The notes below the pieces were generated by a model that saw nothing but the letters and a program-made list of their open reading frames with translations, had not been told where the DNA came from and searched no databases. From Corynebacterium massiliense DSM 45435 (GTDB lineage Bacteria > Actinomycetota > Actinomycetes > Mycobacteriales > Mycobacteriaceae), in the NCBI RefSeq assembly GCF_028609805.1, contig NZ_CP063189.1:1860001-1924000 (forward strand): a stretch of DNA of 64,000 nt. The letters are read 5' to 3'. Positions 30,375 to 40,420 of this stretch are shown here, piece after piece. The position numbers and the translations under genes are program-made. Position 1 is the first letter of the stretch. Every line of letters begins with the position of its first letter.

Positions 30375-31075
30375 TGTTGGTTTCTTTTTCCAGCGCCGCC
30401 GTCTCCCCGCTGTGGTCGGATGTGGATCTGACCATTGAACCCGGGGAGTTCATCGCGGTGCTCGGCCCGAATGGTGTGGGCAAATCCACGCTGCTCGGCA
30501 CCATTTTGGGCACCCGGCGGCTGACCGCCGGCACGCTCGACGTCAACGCGCGCGTGGGCTACATCCCGCAGCAGCGCATGTTCCCGCCGCACCTGCCCAT
30601 GCGCGCCCGCGACCTAGTGGGCCTGTCGCTTGCCCACGGCGTTTTTCGTTCGCGCCGGGCTAAGCGCGCGCGTGTCGATGCCCTCTTGGACGAGGTCGGC
30701 GCCACCGGCATCGCCAATCGCCGCGTCGGGGAGCTCTCCGGCGGGCAGCAGCAGCTGGTGCGCCAGGCCCAGGCGCTGGCGTGCGACCCGGAACTCATCC
30801 TCGCCGACGAGCCGCTGCTCTCGCTCGACCCAGCCAAGCAGCAGCAGACGGTGGCAAAGCTGGATCACTGGCGTCACACGCGCGGGACAGCAGTCCTTTT
30901 TGTCACCCACAGCATCAACCCGGTGGTCGGCGCAGTGGACCGCGTGCTCTACCTCGCGCCGCACGGCCACGTGCTCGGCTCGGTGGACGAGGTCATGCGC
31001 ACCGAGGTGCTCAGCGAGCTCTACGGAACGGACGTAAAAGTTGTGGACGTCGATGGCAGGAAGGCAGTGATTTAG
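30374..31075 (+). CDS. znuC: Zinc/manganese ABC transporter ATP-binding protein (ZnuC-like)
   Basis: 233 residues. Walker A GPNGVGKST (about 32-40), Q-loop in YIPQQRM, ABC signature LSGGQQQLV, Walker B LILADEPL and switch His in FVTHS. The signature's QQQ and the DEPLLSLD block are slightly atypical but workable. The GTG start shares one base with the znuA stop (TAGTG) and has GAGGAGG ten bases upstream. Confidence 0.9.
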   Translation: MLVSFSSAAVSPLWSDVDLTIEPGEFIAVLGPNGVGKSTLLGTILGTRRLTAGTLDVNARVGYIPQQRMFPPHLPMRARDLVGLSLAHGVFRSRRAKRARVDALLDEVGATGIANRRVGELSGGQQQLVRQAQALACDPELILADEPLLSLDPAKQQQTVAKLDHWRHTRGTAVLFVTHSINPVVGAVDRVLYLAPHGHVLGSVDEVMRTEVLSELYGTDVKVVDVDGRKAVI

Positions 31076-32044
31076 GTGACCGTGCAGGACTTTTTCACCG
31101 ATACCGCGTACCTGCTCAGCGTCGACTTCGTGCAGAGCTCGCTTGTTGCCTGCGCGCTGCTTGGCGTGCTCTCTGGCGTGATGACGAGCCTCATCGTGCT
31201 GCGGCAGATGTCTTTTTCCGTGCACGCGACCAGTGAGCTCGCGCTCATGGGTGCTGCCGCGGCGCTGCTTTTCGGCTTCAACATCGGCGTCGGTGCGCTC
31301 GCCGGCGCCATCGTCGCTGCGGTGGTGCTAGCGCTTTTGGGGATGAAAGGCCAGGAGGACAGCGCCATCGGCGTGGTCATGAGCTTCGGCCTCGGGTTGT
31401 CCGTGCTGTTTTTGCACCTCTACCCCGGCAACGCGTCGACGGCGATGAGCCTTTTGACCGGCCATATCGTCGGCGTCTCCGAAGGATCGGTGGGGCTTTT
31501 GGCCGTCACCACCGCCATCGTCGTTATCTGCGTGGCCATCTTCTGGCGCCCGCTGCTTTTCGCTTCGGCCGACCCCGTCATGGCGCACGCCGCCGGCGTC
31601 CCGCTGCGCGCCTACAACGTCGGGTTCGCCGTGCTGGTCGGTGCGGCGGCCGCGCAGTCGGTGCAGATCGTCGGCGTCCTGCTGGTCATGGCGTTGCTCA
31701 TCACGCCCGGCGCGGCGGCGGTCAACATCACTTCCTCGCCGGTGCGCGCGGTGGTATGGTCCACCCTCTTCGCGGAGGTCGCCGCCGTGGGCGGCTTGGT
31801 GCTCTCCCTCGCCCCGGGGCTGCCGGTGTCCGTCTTTGTCACCGCCATCTCGTTTGCCATCTACCTCGTCTGCCGCGCCATTTCCTGGGCCCGCGGCCGG
31901 CGGATGACCCGCGACGAGGTCGCCGCGCAGCGCCAGCGGGACTACGCCGGCTCGATGCGCGCGGCTACTTCCCCGCGCCCGGATTCGGCGGCCGCGGACA
32001 GCGGCGATGCCTACTCGTCTGACGGGCACTGCATCAACGGTTAA
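31076..32044 (+). CDS. znuB: Zinc/manganese ABC transporter permease (ZnuB-like)
   Basis: 322 residues, ABC-3 permease family, with about eight transmembrane helices and a cytosolic tail of about 50 residues ending in CING. Family blocks are the conserved VLRQMSFSVHATSELALMG region and the helix HIVGVSEGSVGLLAV. The GTG start directly follows the znuC stop. Together with znuA and znuC it forms a complete importer. Confidence 0.9.
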   Translation: MTVQDFFTDTAYLLSVDFVQSSLVACALLGVLSGVMTSLIVLRQMSFSVHATSELALMGAAAALLFGFNIGVGALAGAIVAAVVLALLGMKGQEDSAIGVVMSFGLGLSVLFLHLYPGNASTAMSLLTGHIVGVSEGSVGLLAVTTAIVVICVAIFWRPLLFASADPVMAHAAGVPLRAYNVGFAVLVGAAAAQSVQIVGVLLVMALLITPGAAAVNITSSPVRAVVWSTLFAEVAAVGGLVLSLAPGLPVSVFVTAISFAIYLVCRAISWARGRRMTRDEVAAQRQRDYAGSMRAATSPRPDSAAADSGDAYSSDGHCING

Positions 32045-32062
32045 AACCTACAATCGGATGCT

Positions 32063-32953
32063 GTGACTTCCCGTGAATCGCAGCCTGATGCCACCGCCGC
32101 CCGCCACACCCTGACCGTGGACGGGCGGCGCCGCACATACCTGAGTGTCAACGAGCCGGACGGCGCGTCGCCCTCCGCCCCGGTGGACGTGCTGCTGTTT
32201 TTCCACGGCTCCCTGCAGTCAGGTGCGGTGGCGCGGCGGTTTACCCACCACACCTTCGAAAGCCTGCGCAACACAGCGGTGGTCTACCCCAACGGGGTGC
32301 ACAACCACTTCAACGACGGCCGGCGCGTGCTGCCGGAAAAGACGCGGGAGCTGGGCATTGACGATGTCGCCTTCACCCGCGCCATCGTCAACGATCTACG
32401 CGGCCGCCACACGGTGGGCCGTGTGGCGGCCGCCGGGTTTTCCAACGGCGGCCACATGGTGCAGCGCCTTCTTATCGATGCCCCCGGCCTCCTCGACGGC
32501 GCCGCCCTCATCGCGGCCACCGTGCCGGCTGCAGACAACCGCGCGTTCACCAGGCACCTTGGCGAATATGTGCCCACGCCCGTGCTCGCCATCCACGGCA
32601 CCGCGGATCCGGTGGTTTCCTACGACGGCGGCCCGGTGAACCTGGGAGGCATCACCCGCGGCGAGATGCTGTCCGCGCCTAAGAGCGCGGAGTTCTTTGC
32701 CCGCCTCAACGGCCACGGCGCGGACGCTGATCCGGCACCCGCGCGTCCCCAGCTAGAAGGCGCGGAAGCAGCGACCGTGCAGCGCTGGGACGCCCCCGCC
32801 CACCCACCGGTGGAGCTGTGGACCATCGAGGGCATGGGTCACCTCGTGCCGTCCGGGGTGGAAAGCCCCGACCCGCGGCTGGGCGAGACCGCAACTGATC
32901 TCACGGCCGCGGACATCATCGCGCGGTTCTTTGGAGTCTCTGCTCGTCCGTAA
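32063..32953 (+). CDS. Alpha/beta-hydrolase, PHB-depolymerase/LpqC-like esterase
   Basis: 296 residues. Nucleophile Ser in GFSNGGHM, Asp in HGTADPVVSYDG and His in EGMGHLVPSG give a complete triad, and FFHGSLQSG is the oxyanion strand. No signal peptide is present, unlike secreted LpqC lipoproteins. Feruloyl/PHB-type esterases share this fold; the substrate is unknown. The GTG at 32063 stands eight bases after TACAAT, a good leaderless start. It lies 18 bp after znuB. Confidence 0.8.
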   Translation: MTSRESQPDATAARHTLTVDGRRRTYLSVNEPDGASPSAPVDVLLFFHGSLQSGAVARRFTHHTFESLRNTAVVYPNGVHNHFNDGRRVLPEKTRELGIDDVAFTRAIVNDLRGRHTVGRVAAAGFSNGGHMVQRLLIDAPGLLDGAALIAATVPAADNRAFTRHLGEYVPTPVLAIHGTADPVVSYDGGPVNLGGITRGEMLSAPKSAEFFARLNGHGADADPAPARPQLEGAEAATVQRWDAPAHPPVELWTIEGMGHLVPSGVESPDPRLGETATDLTAADIIARFFGVSARP

Positions 32954-32958
32954 ACGGC

Positions 32959-33903
32959 CTACTGAGCGCGGCGCTGGCGGGCGAACTCCGACAGTACGGT
33001 CGCCGCAGCCACGGACGCGTTGAGCGACTCGACCCACTCGGTCATGGGGATGGACATTATGACGTCGCAGTTCTCGCGCACCAGGCGCGAGATGCCCTTG
33101 CCCTCGGAGCCGATGACGATGACGACCGGGTCAGTGCCGCCGGCGTAGGTGTCCAAGGTGTGCTCGCCGCCCGCGTCCAAGCCGACGACCTGGTAGCCGT
33201 TCTTCTGAAACTCCTTGATGGTGCGCGTGAGGTTCGTCGCGCGGGCCACCGGCAGGCGCGCCGCGGTGCCCGCCGAGGTACGCCAGGTCACCGCCGTCAC
33301 CGACGCGGAGCGGCGCCCCGGGATGATGACGCCGTGCCCGCCGAAGGCCGCGGTGGAGCGAATCACGGCGCCGAGGTTACGCGGGTCCGTGATGTTATCG
33401 AGCACGACGAACATGCCCGGCGCGGCATCCTCGTTGGCGCGCTCCAGCAGTTCCTGCACATCCGCGTACTTGTAGGGCGGGATTTGCAAGCCGATGCCCT
33501 GGTGCAGCCCATTGCCGGTCATCTTGTCCAGCTCCGGGCGCGGCACCTCCACGATGGGGATGCCGCGGGAGTTACACATGGCCACCGCTTCGCTCAGGCG
33601 CTTGTCATTGCGGGTGCCCTGGGCGACGTACAGGGCGGTGCCGGGCACGCGCGCGTGCAGGCACTCAATGACCGGGTTGCGGCCCACGACCATCTCCGGC
33701 AGCTCCTTAGTGTGCCGGCCCGAGTCGCGCCGCTGCTTGTCCAGCTTGCGCTTGTACGCGGCGTGGTAGACGCGGTCTTCCGCCTTCGGGGTCGGGCCCT
33801 TGCCTTCCAGGCCGCGCCGCCGCTTGTTGCCGGAGCCTTTAGTCGGCCCCTTCTTGTTCTTCTTCCGCGCGCCCGCGCCGCCGCGGCCGTGAGTGCGTGC
33901 CAT
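32959..33903 (-). CDS. rlmB: TrmH/SpoU rRNA 2'-O-methyltransferase (RlmB-type)
   Basis: 314 residues. A basic N-terminal extension (1-45, [19 protein letters not shown]), a substrate-binding domain (68-150) and a SPOUT domain with the motifs [31 protein letters not shown] and [18 protein letters not shown], which form the trefoil knot and SAM site. It probably methylates G2251 of 23S rRNA. The ATG is preceded by GGAAAGAAA. It is 21 bp from cysS, its usual neighbour. Confidence 0.92.
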   Translation of the reverse strand: MARTHGRGGAGARKKNKKGPTKGSGNKRRRGLEGKGPTPKAEDRVYHAAYKRKLDKQRRDSGRHTKELPEMVVGRNPVIECLHARVPGTALYVAQGTRNDKRLSEAVAMCNSRGIPIVEVPRPELDKMTGNGLHQGIGLQIPPYKYADVQELLERANEDAAPGMFVVLDNITDPRNLGAVIRSTAAFGGHGVIIPGRRSASVTAVTWRTSAGTAARLPVARATNLTRTIKEFQKNGYQVVGLDAGGEHTLDTYAGGTDPVVIVIGSEGKGISRLVRENCDVIMSIPMTEWVESLNASVAAATVLSEFARQRRAQ

Positions 33904-33924
33904 AAGTTTCTTTCCTTCCCGGCG

Positions 33925-35466
33925 CTACTTGAGCTTCCACTGCGGGCCATCGGGGGTGTCGGTGACCTCGATTCCGGCAGCCGCTAAATCATCCCGCACC
34001 GCGTCTGCGGTGGCAAAGTCCTTGTCCGCGCGCGCCTTCGTGCGCCGCTCCAGCTGGGCGGCGACCAGCGCGTCCAATGCCTGTTGCGCGGCACCGGCAC
34101 CTGCGCCCGCGCTTGCCGATGCCCCACCGGCACCGCCAGCCGCAGCCCCGGCACCTGCCTGTGCCCACTGCTTATCCAGCGGGTCGACGCCTAACACCGC
34201 GGTCATGGCGCGGACCTTACCGGCCAGCTCGCGGGCGCGTTCCACGTCCGACTCGGCGAGCGCCTTGTTCCCGGCGCGCACGGTGGTGTGGATTTCCGCC
34301 AGGGCCTTGGGCACGCCGATGTCGTCGTTCATGGCGGCTGCGAACCCGTCGGTCCACTCGCCGACCTGCACGGGTTCTTCACTTTCGTGGTCGCGGCCGC
34401 TTCCGTTGCCGCTGCCATTCCCGTGGTCGCGGCCGTTCATGGCCGCGACCACCCGGTGCACGAAGTGCTCGATACGGCGGTAGCCGGCCGCGGCTTCCTT
34501 GAGCGCGTCCTCGGAGTACTCCAGCACGGAGCGGTAGTGCGCGCTGCCCAGGTAGTAGCGCAGTTCCACCGGGCGGACGAGTTCGAGCAGGTTGTCCACG
34601 GCGAGCACGTTGCCCAGCGACTTGGACATCTTTTCGCCGGCCATGGTCACCCAGTGGTTGTGCATCCAGTAGTTGGCAAAGCCGTCGCCCGCCGCGTGCG
34701 ACTGCGCCTGCTCGTTTTCGTGGTGCGGGAACTGCAGATCCAGCCCGCCGCAGTGGATGTCGAAGTTCTCACCCAGGTAGTAGGTGGACATCGCGGAGCA
34801 CTCCAGGTGCCAGCCGGGGCGGCCCGCGCCCCACGGCGTCGGCCACGCTGGCTCACCCGGCTTGGCGGCCTTCCACAGCGCGAAGTCGAGCGGGCTGCGC
34901 TTGCCGGCGTTGTCGGTCTCGCCCTGCTCCATGTCGTCGACGCGGTTGCCGGAGATGGACCCATAGTCGGAGCCGGTGGCGTTCACCCACGCCGGCACGT
35001 CGAAGTAGACGGAGCCGTCGGCGGGGTAGGCAAAGCCGGCATCGATAAGCCGCTGCATGTAGTCCACCATCTGGGTGACGTGCCCGGTGGCGTGTGGCTC
35101 CACCGACGGCGGCATGACCCCCAGGGTGTCGTAGGCGCGGTTGAACTCGCGCTCGTAGGTGGACACCCACTCCCACCAGGGGCGGCCGTGTTCTTCCGCC
35201 TTGCGCAGGATCTTGTCGTCGATGTCGGTCACGTTGCGCACCAGGGCGACGTCGAAGCCTGTGGCCAGAAGCCAGCGGCGCAGGATGTCGAAGGCCACGC
35301 CGGAACGCAGGTGGCCGATGTGCGGCAGCGCCTGCGGGGTCGCGCCACACAGGTACACCGAGGCGTGCCCGGGCCGGATGGGCTCGAACGGGCGCTGGGT
35401 ACGGGTGCGCGTGTCAAAGATGCGCAGGTCGCTCTGGTCAGCCGAGGTGGAATCGTGCGTAGTCAC
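33925..35466 (-). CDS. cysS: Cysteinyl-tRNA synthetase CysS
   Basis: 513 residues. HIGH-type motif PHIGHLRSG (about 50), zinc ligands including Cys40 and the HHENEQAQS block, and EKMSKSLGN (KMSKS loop). Two low-complexity inserts are unusual: [20 protein letters not shown] and an Ala/Gly/Ser run before the C-terminal helix. The frame continues upstream to 35502, but the GTG at 35466 (MTTHDST) is seven bases after TAGAAT with no ribosome site and is a clear leaderless start. Confidence 0.94.
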   Translation of the reverse strand: MTTHDSTSADQSDLRIFDTRTRTQRPFEPIRPGHASVYLCGATPQALPHIGHLRSGVAFDILRRWLLATGFDVALVRNVTDIDDKILRKAEEHGRPWWEWVSTYEREFNRAYDTLGVMPPSVEPHATGHVTQMVDYMQRLIDAGFAYPADGSVYFDVPAWVNATGSDYGSISGNRVDDMEQGETDNAGKRSPLDFALWKAAKPGEPAWPTPWGAGRPGWHLECSAMSTYYLGENFDIHCGGLDLQFPHHENEQAQSHAAGDGFANYWMHNHWVTMAGEKMSKSLGNVLAVDNLLELVRPVELRYYLGSAHYRSVLEYSEDALKEAAAGYRRIEHFVHRVVAAMNGRDHGNGSGNGSGRDHESEEPVQVGEWTDGFAAAMNDDIGVPKALAEIHTTVRAGNKALAESDVERARELAGKVRAMTAVLGVDPLDKQWAQAGAGAAAGGAGGASASAGAGAGAAQQALDALVAAQLERRTKARADKDFATADAVRDDLAAAGIEVTDTPDGPQWKLK

Positions 35467-35529
35467 GCGTTCAATTCTAGGGCACCGGCTCCCATCGGCC
35501 ACAGCGGCGATGCGCTTCTTTCTGCCGGT

Positions 35530-36297
35530 TTACGCCGGCACGTCTCCGTCCGCGGCTACCGCGTAGAAATCGCGGTGCACCAGTTGGGCCGCGGCGGCAT
35601 CATCCACGATGACGGTCGCGGTGGGGTGCAGCTGCAGCACGGACGCCGGACAGGAGGCGCTTACCGGCCCTTCCACCAGGCGCGCGACTGCGTCCGCCTT
35701 CTTCTCTCCCGTGGCAAGCAGCAGCAGGTGCCCGGCGCGCTGGATGGTGCCCAGGCCCTGGGTGATGCACCGCCGCGGCACCTCGTCAGCGGAGTCGAAG
35801 AAGCGGGCGTTGTCCGCGATGGTCTGCGGGTGCAGCGGCATCGGGCGCGTGCGCGAGTTGAGCGAGCTGCCCGGCTCGTTGAACCCGATGTGTCCGTTGG
35901 TACCCACGCCGAGCAGCTGGATGTCGATGCCGCCGGCCTTGTCGATGTCCTCTTCGTACTCCCGGCTCGCCTGCACCAGGTCGGCGGCGGCGCCGTTGGG
36001 CACGTGCACGTCGCTGTCCGCGATGTCGACGTGGCTCGCGAACTCCCGACGGATGGTCTGCGCATAGCTTTGCGGGTGATCGCAGCTCAGCCCGGCATAT
36101 TCGTCGAGGGCGAACATCTGCGTGCCGGCGAAACTTAAATCCCCGGCTCGGTGGCGCCGGATGAGCTCGCGGTAGGTGCCCACCGGCGTGGAGCCGGTGG
36201 CGACCCCGAGCACTGCCCCGGCCCGGACGTAGGAGGAAAAGACATCAGCGGCGGCGCGGGCAACCTCGTCCTCCGAGCCGCGAATAATAACCTGCAT
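35530..36297 (-). CDS. nagB: Glucosamine-6-phosphate deaminase NagB
   Basis: 255 residues. It turns glucosamine 6-phosphate into fructose 6-phosphate and ammonia. Diagnostic motifs are LGVATGSTPVGTY (phosphate loop), FALDEYAGL (catalytic Asp) and GVGTNGHIGFNEPGSS with the active-site His. The ATG at 36297 lies eight bases after TAGGCT, so it may have its own leaderless promoter although it is only 30 bp after nagA. Confidence 0.95.
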   Translation of the reverse strand: MQVIIRGSEDEVARAAADVFSSYVRAGAVLGVATGSTPVGTYRELIRRHRAGDLSFAGTQMFALDEYAGLSCDHPQSYAQTIRREFASHVDIADSDVHVPNGAAADLVQASREYEEDIDKAGGIDIQLLGVGTNGHIGFNEPGSSLNSRTRPMPLHPQTIADNARFFDSADEVPRRCITQGLGTIQRAGHLLLLATGEKKADAVARLVEGPVSASCPASVLQLHPTATVIVDDAAAAQLVHRDFYAVAADGDVPA

Positions 36298-36327
36298 GGT
36301 GCCCGAGCCTACGCGTCGCGCCCGGGT

Positions 36328-37566
36328 CTAGCCGCGGGAAAACTCCCGGCCAGCCGCGAAAACCCGGGTGACCTCTGGGCGGGCGGCATCGGTGACATCG
36401 ACAACCGCCAGGTCTGCCGGCTGGCCGACCACGATGCCGCGGTCCTCAGCAAGGCCCAACACGCCTGCCGGGCGTGTCGATGCCGCCCGCACCGCCGCCG
36501 TATACCCGTGCCGGGAGGCGAAGCGGTGCAACTGCTGCATCAGCGTGCTGGTGCCGCCGGCGATGGCGCCGGGTTGCCCGTCGGCGGTGGTCAGGCGGGC
36601 GACACCGCCGGTAACCGTCACGTCGAGCGGGCCCAAGCGGTAGGAACCATCCGGCATCCCCGCTGCTTCCATCGCATCGGTGACCAGGAGAGTGCCCTCC
36701 GGGGCCGCAGCCGCCGCGAGATCCACCATTCCGTCGTGGAGATGCACGCCGTCACCAATGACCTCGCAGGCCACCTTCCCGCGCCGCGCGGCCCCGAGCA
36801 GTGCTGCGGCCGCGCCCGGCGCGCGGTGGTGCAGGGGCGTCATGGCGTTGAACAGGTGCGTCGCCGTCACGGTCGCCCCGGCCGCGCACGCCGCGTCGAT
36901 GACGTTCAGCGTCGTCTCGTAATCCGCGGCGGTGTGTCCCAAAGAGACGATGACACCGTGGCGGGCGCAGACCTCGATGAGCCCGTCCGCGTGCGGGGTC
37001 TCGGGCGCGAAAGTCACCTGCTTGACGGTACCCTGACCGGCCTCGATGAGGCGTTCCAGCATCGCCGGGTCGCCGTCGATGACGCGGTCGGGCGACTGCG
37101 CCCCGCACTTCGCGGCGTTGACGAACGGCCCCTCCAGGTGAACCCCGGCCAGCGTCCCGTCGGCCACGAGCGGGTGCACCACGTCGAGCTGGCGGGCGAG
37201 CTCGTCTTCCGTCCCGGAGACGAAGCTGGCCAGAAGCGCCGTGGTGCCCTGCGAACGGTGGAAGTTGGCCGCCGCGCGGCACTCTTTCTCCGTCCCCGTG
37301 GGAAACGCACCGCGGGCGCCGCCGTGGTTGTGCAGATCGACCAGCCCTGGGACGATGAGGACGCGCCGCGGGCCGGACTCTACCGAATCCGGCCCGGCAG
37401 AGCTCGCGTCGGCCGGTTCCCCAGGTTCCGCTGGTTCCCCAGTCTCCGCCGGTTCCATCGGCTCCACCGCGGTGACTACGCCCGCAGAATCAATGTCGAT
37501 CCGCGCAAACGACAGGTCCTCGCGGTCCGTGACCACCCGTCCGTACAGAGAATGAGCCTGCGACAA
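36328..37566 (-). CDS. nagA: N-acetylglucosamine-6-phosphate deacetylase NagA
   Basis: Amidohydrolase, 412 residues from the TTG at 37566. Metal/substrate motifs: PGLVDLHNHGG, HLEGPFVN, SLGHTAADY, THLFNAM and VTDAMEAAGM (catalytic Asp). No ATG or GTG near the family start fits; the frame extends to 37659 inside nagE, but GGAAGGA stands just before TTG 37566, so that start is chosen (uncertain). A Pro/Glu-rich stretch (EPAETGEPAEPGEPADAS, about 37-54) is an unusual insertion between the N-terminal strands. It follows nagE by 34 bp. Confidence 0.9.
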   Translation of the reverse strand: MSQAHSLYGRVVTDREDLSFARIDIDSAGVVTAVEPMEPAETGEPAEPGEPADASSAGPDSVESGPRRVLIVPGLVDLHNHGGARGAFPTGTEKECRAAANFHRSQGTTALLASFVSGTEDELARQLDVVHPLVADGTLAGVHLEGPFVNAAKCGAQSPDRVIDGDPAMLERLIEAGQGTVKQVTFAPETPHADGLIEVCARHGVIVSLGHTAADYETTLNVIDAACAAGATVTATHLFNAMTPLHHRAPGAAAALLGAARRGKVACEVIGDGVHLHDGMVDLAAAAAPEGTLLVTDAMEAAGMPDGSYRLGPLDVTVTGGVARLTTADGQPGAIAGGTSTLMQQLHRFASRHGYTAAVRAASTRPAGVLGLAEDRGIVVGQPADLAVVDVTDAARPEVTRVFAAGREFSRG

Positions 37567-37600
37567 ACCTGCGTCCTTCCTTCCTGCTGTGTGGCTGGGG

Positions 37601-39826
37601 CTAGTTCTTCCCCGCTCGGACTGCATCAGCCTGGGTTGCATCAGCCCGGTTCTTCGCACCGGCCGCCGCCTTCGGCGTCACCCGCACGACGGGGCTGCCG
37701 GCCTCGTGGTCGCCCGGCTCCGGGGTGGTCATCCCGCCGAGTTTCTTCTTGTTGGTCACCACCACCGGCGTGGTGAGGTCGACGCCGTCCGCGATAAGGC
37801 GGGAGGCGCTAACGAGCAGCAACGGCTGGCCTGCCTTCACCTTCTGGCCGCGGGTGACCAGCGCCTCGAAGCCGTCTCCGCCGCGGTTGACGGTATCCAG
37901 CCCCACGTGGATCAGCACCTCGAGGCCGCCCGCGGTCTTGAGCGCAACCGCGTGTTGAGTCTTGGGCACCAGCATGACCTTGCCGGCCGCCGGCGCGCGC
38001 ACGATAAGCGCCTCTCGGGCGCTGTCTGCGGCAGGAACAACCGCAAAGCCCTGGCCCACGGTGCCGCGGGCAAAGGCCTCGTCCGCGACGCCGGACAGGG
38101 CGATGACCTCGCCGGCAAATGGCGCACCGAGGACGCACTCCTGCGGTGAATCGTCGTCCGCGGCCGCGGGAGAGGCCTGTACAGCCTTCGACTTCTCCCC
38201 GTCCGGCAGCTCGCCTTCGGAGCCTTCCCCGGTCAGCGCCGCGTCATGGGATCCGCGGGCAATAAGTGCCGCCACGTCGTCGTAGACGAACTGGACGCTC
38301 GGGCCGATAACGACCTGGACCGCGGTCTTGGACGGGCGCATAACCCCCGCCGCGCCGGAACGCTCCAGCGCCTTCTGGTCCACCTTCGCCGGATCCTTCA
38401 CCGTGGTGCGCAGGCGGGTCGTGCAGTAGTCGAGAGCGGAGACGTTTTCCGCGCCGCCCAGCCCGGCGAGGATAGCGCCAGCCAGACTATCCGCGCTTTC
38501 CGCGCTATCGGCGCTTTCTGCGGAAGATTCCGCATCAGCTTCGTCGTCTGCGTCCGGCTGCGCACCCGGTGTCTTCAGCTTGAACCAGCCGATGAGCAGG
38601 TAGAAGATGCCGAAGTAGACAAAGAAGTAGATGACGCCGAGAACAAGCAGCATCCACCACTTGTTCGCAATGGGGTTCTGGCTCGACAGCAACATGTCGA
38701 ACAAGCCGGCAGAAAAGCCAAACCCGGCGGTCCAGTCGAAGTAGGAGGCGACCGCCATCGAGATGCCCATGAGCACTGCGTGGACCACGTACAGCAGCGG
38801 GGCGGCGAACATGAACGAGAACTCCAGCGGCTCCGTCACGCCGGTAAGGAAGGACGCGAGCGCGCCGGCCAGCATGAGCGAACCGACGATCTTGCGGCGT
38901 TCCGGCCGGGCGCGCAACGTCATGGCCAGCGCCGCACCCGGCAGGCCAAACATCATGACCGGGAAGAAGCCAGCCTGGTACTGCCCCACCACGCCCTTGA
39001 CGTGGCAGGTGGCGCCGTCCCACGTGCCGGGGCAGCTCGCCGCGTCGGTGGCGTGCTGCGCGGCGGCCAGGGTGTCGGCGCCGTCGAGGAACTTGCCGAT
39101 GTCATCGATGCCCACCACGTCGAACCAGAAGATGGCGTTGAGCGCGTGGTGCAGGCCGGTCGGGATGAGCAGGCGGTTGACCACGCCATAGATGCCGGCG
39201 CCTACAGCGCCCATGCCCTGGATGAGCTGGCCGAAGTTGAAAAACCCGTTGTACAACAGCGGCCAGCCCACGTAGAACACGCCCGCCAGCACGATGGACA
39301 ACAGCGCCGTCATGATGGGCACCAGACGGCGGCCGGAGAAGAACGCAAGCGCGTCCGGCAGCTTGGTGTTGTGGAAACGGTTGTAGCACCACGCGGCGAG
39401 CAGGCCGGTGAAAATACCGAGCAGCACGTTGCCCGGGCCGATGGAATCCCAGCCCTGGGCTGCCCAGTCGAGCGCCGCCCGGCCTTCCAACTCCTCCGGG
39501 TTTTCGATGCCCTTATACCCCGCGATGGCGTCCGGGCCGACCAGCTTTGTCACGGTGGAAAAGCCGATGAAACCGGACAGCGCGGCCGCGCCGTTGCTGT
39601 CTTTGGCCAAACCGAACGCGATGGCGATGGCGAAGATGACGCCAAGGTTACCCAGCACCGCCCCGCCGGACGCCTGGAAGATATCGGCGAGCCAGGACAA
39701 TCCCTCGCCGCCCTTGTTTTCCAGAAAGTAGCCAACGCCCATCATGAGGGCGGCCACGGGCAGGACGGCGACTGCACCCATCAGCGCCTTGCCCAGCTTC
39801 TGCAGCGGTCCCATGATCTTGTCCAC
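37601..39826 (-). CDS. nagE: PTS permease EIICBA, N-acetylglucosamine/glucose type NagE
   Basis: 741 residues in the order IIC (1-395, about ten helices), IIB (about 450-530, phospho-Cys468 in DYCTTRLR) and IIA (about 570-705, His625 and phospho-acceptor His640 in VLIHVGLD, 15 apart as in EIIA-Glc). A Ser/Ala/Asp linker separates IIC and IIB. It phosphorylates and imports the sugar at the membrane. The neighbours nagA and nagB point to N-acetylglucosamine. The GTG start at 39826 has AAAGGAGG six bases upstream. Confidence 0.9.
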   Translation of the reverse strand: MDKIMGPLQKLGKALMGAVAVLPVAALMMGVGYFLENKGGEGLSWLADIFQASGGAVLGNLGVIFAIAIAFGLAKDSNGAAALSGFIGFSTVTKLVGPDAIAGYKGIENPEELEGRAALDWAAQGWDSIGPGNVLLGIFTGLLAAWCYNRFHNTKLPDALAFFSGRRLVPIMTALLSIVLAGVFYVGWPLLYNGFFNFGQLIQGMGAVGAGIYGVVNRLLIPTGLHHALNAIFWFDVVGIDDIGKFLDGADTLAAAQHATDAASCPGTWDGATCHVKGVVGQYQAGFFPVMMFGLPGAALAMTLRARPERRKIVGSLMLAGALASFLTGVTEPLEFSFMFAAPLLYVVHAVLMGISMAVASYFDWTAGFGFSAGLFDMLLSSQNPIANKWWMLLVLGVIYFFVYFGIFYLLIGWFKLKTPGAQPDADDEADAESSAESADSAESADSLAGAILAGLGGAENVSALDYCTTRLRTTVKDPAKVDQKALERSGAAGVMRPSKTAVQVVIGPSVQFVYDDVAALIARGSHDAALTGEGSEGELPDGEKSKAVQASPAAADDDSPQECVLGAPFAGEVIALSGVADEAFARGTVGQGFAVVPAADSAREALIVRAPAAGKVMLVPKTQHAVALKTAGGLEVLIHVGLDTVNRGGDGFEALVTRGQKVKAGQPLLLVSASRLIADGVDLTTPVVVTNKKKLGGMTTPEPGDHEAGSPVVRVTPKAAAGAKNRADATQADAVRAGKN

Positions 39827-39883
39827 CGCTGGCCTCCTTTAAAAGAGTCTTAAATTTTCTTCACGGCACGTTAAGCAAGAACC
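39827..39883 (-). promoter_or_regulatory. Probable nag operon promoter
   Basis: The 57-bp gap after ispF contains TTGCTT (39873-39878) as a -35 and an ATTTAA/TTTAAG stretch (39849-39855) as a -10 at about 17-18 bp spacing, followed by the AAAGGAGG site of nagE. No clear NanR/NagR dyad is seen. Confidence 0.35.
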
Positions 39884-40405
39884 CTACGCCCCAGGGTGGA
39901 CACCCACATAAAAAACGCACGCGGTAGCGATAGCCGCACGCCCCTCCCCGCGGCCGGTAAAGCCCATGTGGTCAGTCGTGGTGGCCGAAACGGACACCGG
40001 CGCGGCGAGGATCTCGCCGAGTCGCTCCTCCGCCTCGACGCGGCGCGGGCCCATCTTCGGCGTCTGCCCAATCATCTGCACAGCCGCATTGCCGATGCGA
40101 AATCCTTCGCCCTCCAGCAACTCGCGGCATTCGCGCAGCAGGCGCTCACCGGAGACGTTGTCGTACTCCGAGCGGCCCACTCCCACGAACGACCCGAGAT
40201 CGCCCAAGTGGGCGGCGGACAACAGGGCATCGACAAGCGCGTGCGCCACCACGTCGCCGTCAGAATGGCCTTCGCACCCGTCATCGTCGGGGAACAAAAG
40301 GCCCGCCATCCAGCACTGCTTGCCGGGTTCAATCTGGTGAGCATCACTGGCGATGCCCACCCGAGGCACCAACTGGCCCGCGTGATCCATCTGGGAATCG
40401 TCCAT
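39884..40405 (-). CDS. ispF: 2-C-methyl-D-erythritol 2,4-cyclodiphosphate synthase IspF
   Basis: 173 residues, MEP pathway of isoprenoid synthesis. The metal-binding motif SDAHQIEPG (usually GxDxHxF) is visible near residue 20, then [23 protein letters not shown], the active-site helix with Asp and His, and the C-terminal [17 protein letters not shown] block. It follows ispD by 15 bp. The ATG at 40405 has TAGGAG about 12 bases upstream, a little far. Confidence 0.94.
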   Translation of the reverse strand: MDDSQMDHAGQLVPRVGIASDAHQIEPGKQCWMAGLLFPDDDGCEGHSDGDVVAHALVDALLSAAHLGDLGSFVGVGRSEYDNVSGERLLRECRELLEGEGFRIGNAAVQMIGQTPKMGPRRVEAEERLGEILAAPVSVSATTTDHMGFTGRGEGRAAIATACVFYVGVHPGA

Positions 40406-40420
40406 ATTGCAGTACAGCTC

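Noticed and set aside
34288..36138. 616-codon open frame opposite cysS and nagB
   Set aside because: It spans two well-supported genes on the other strand; a shadow frame.
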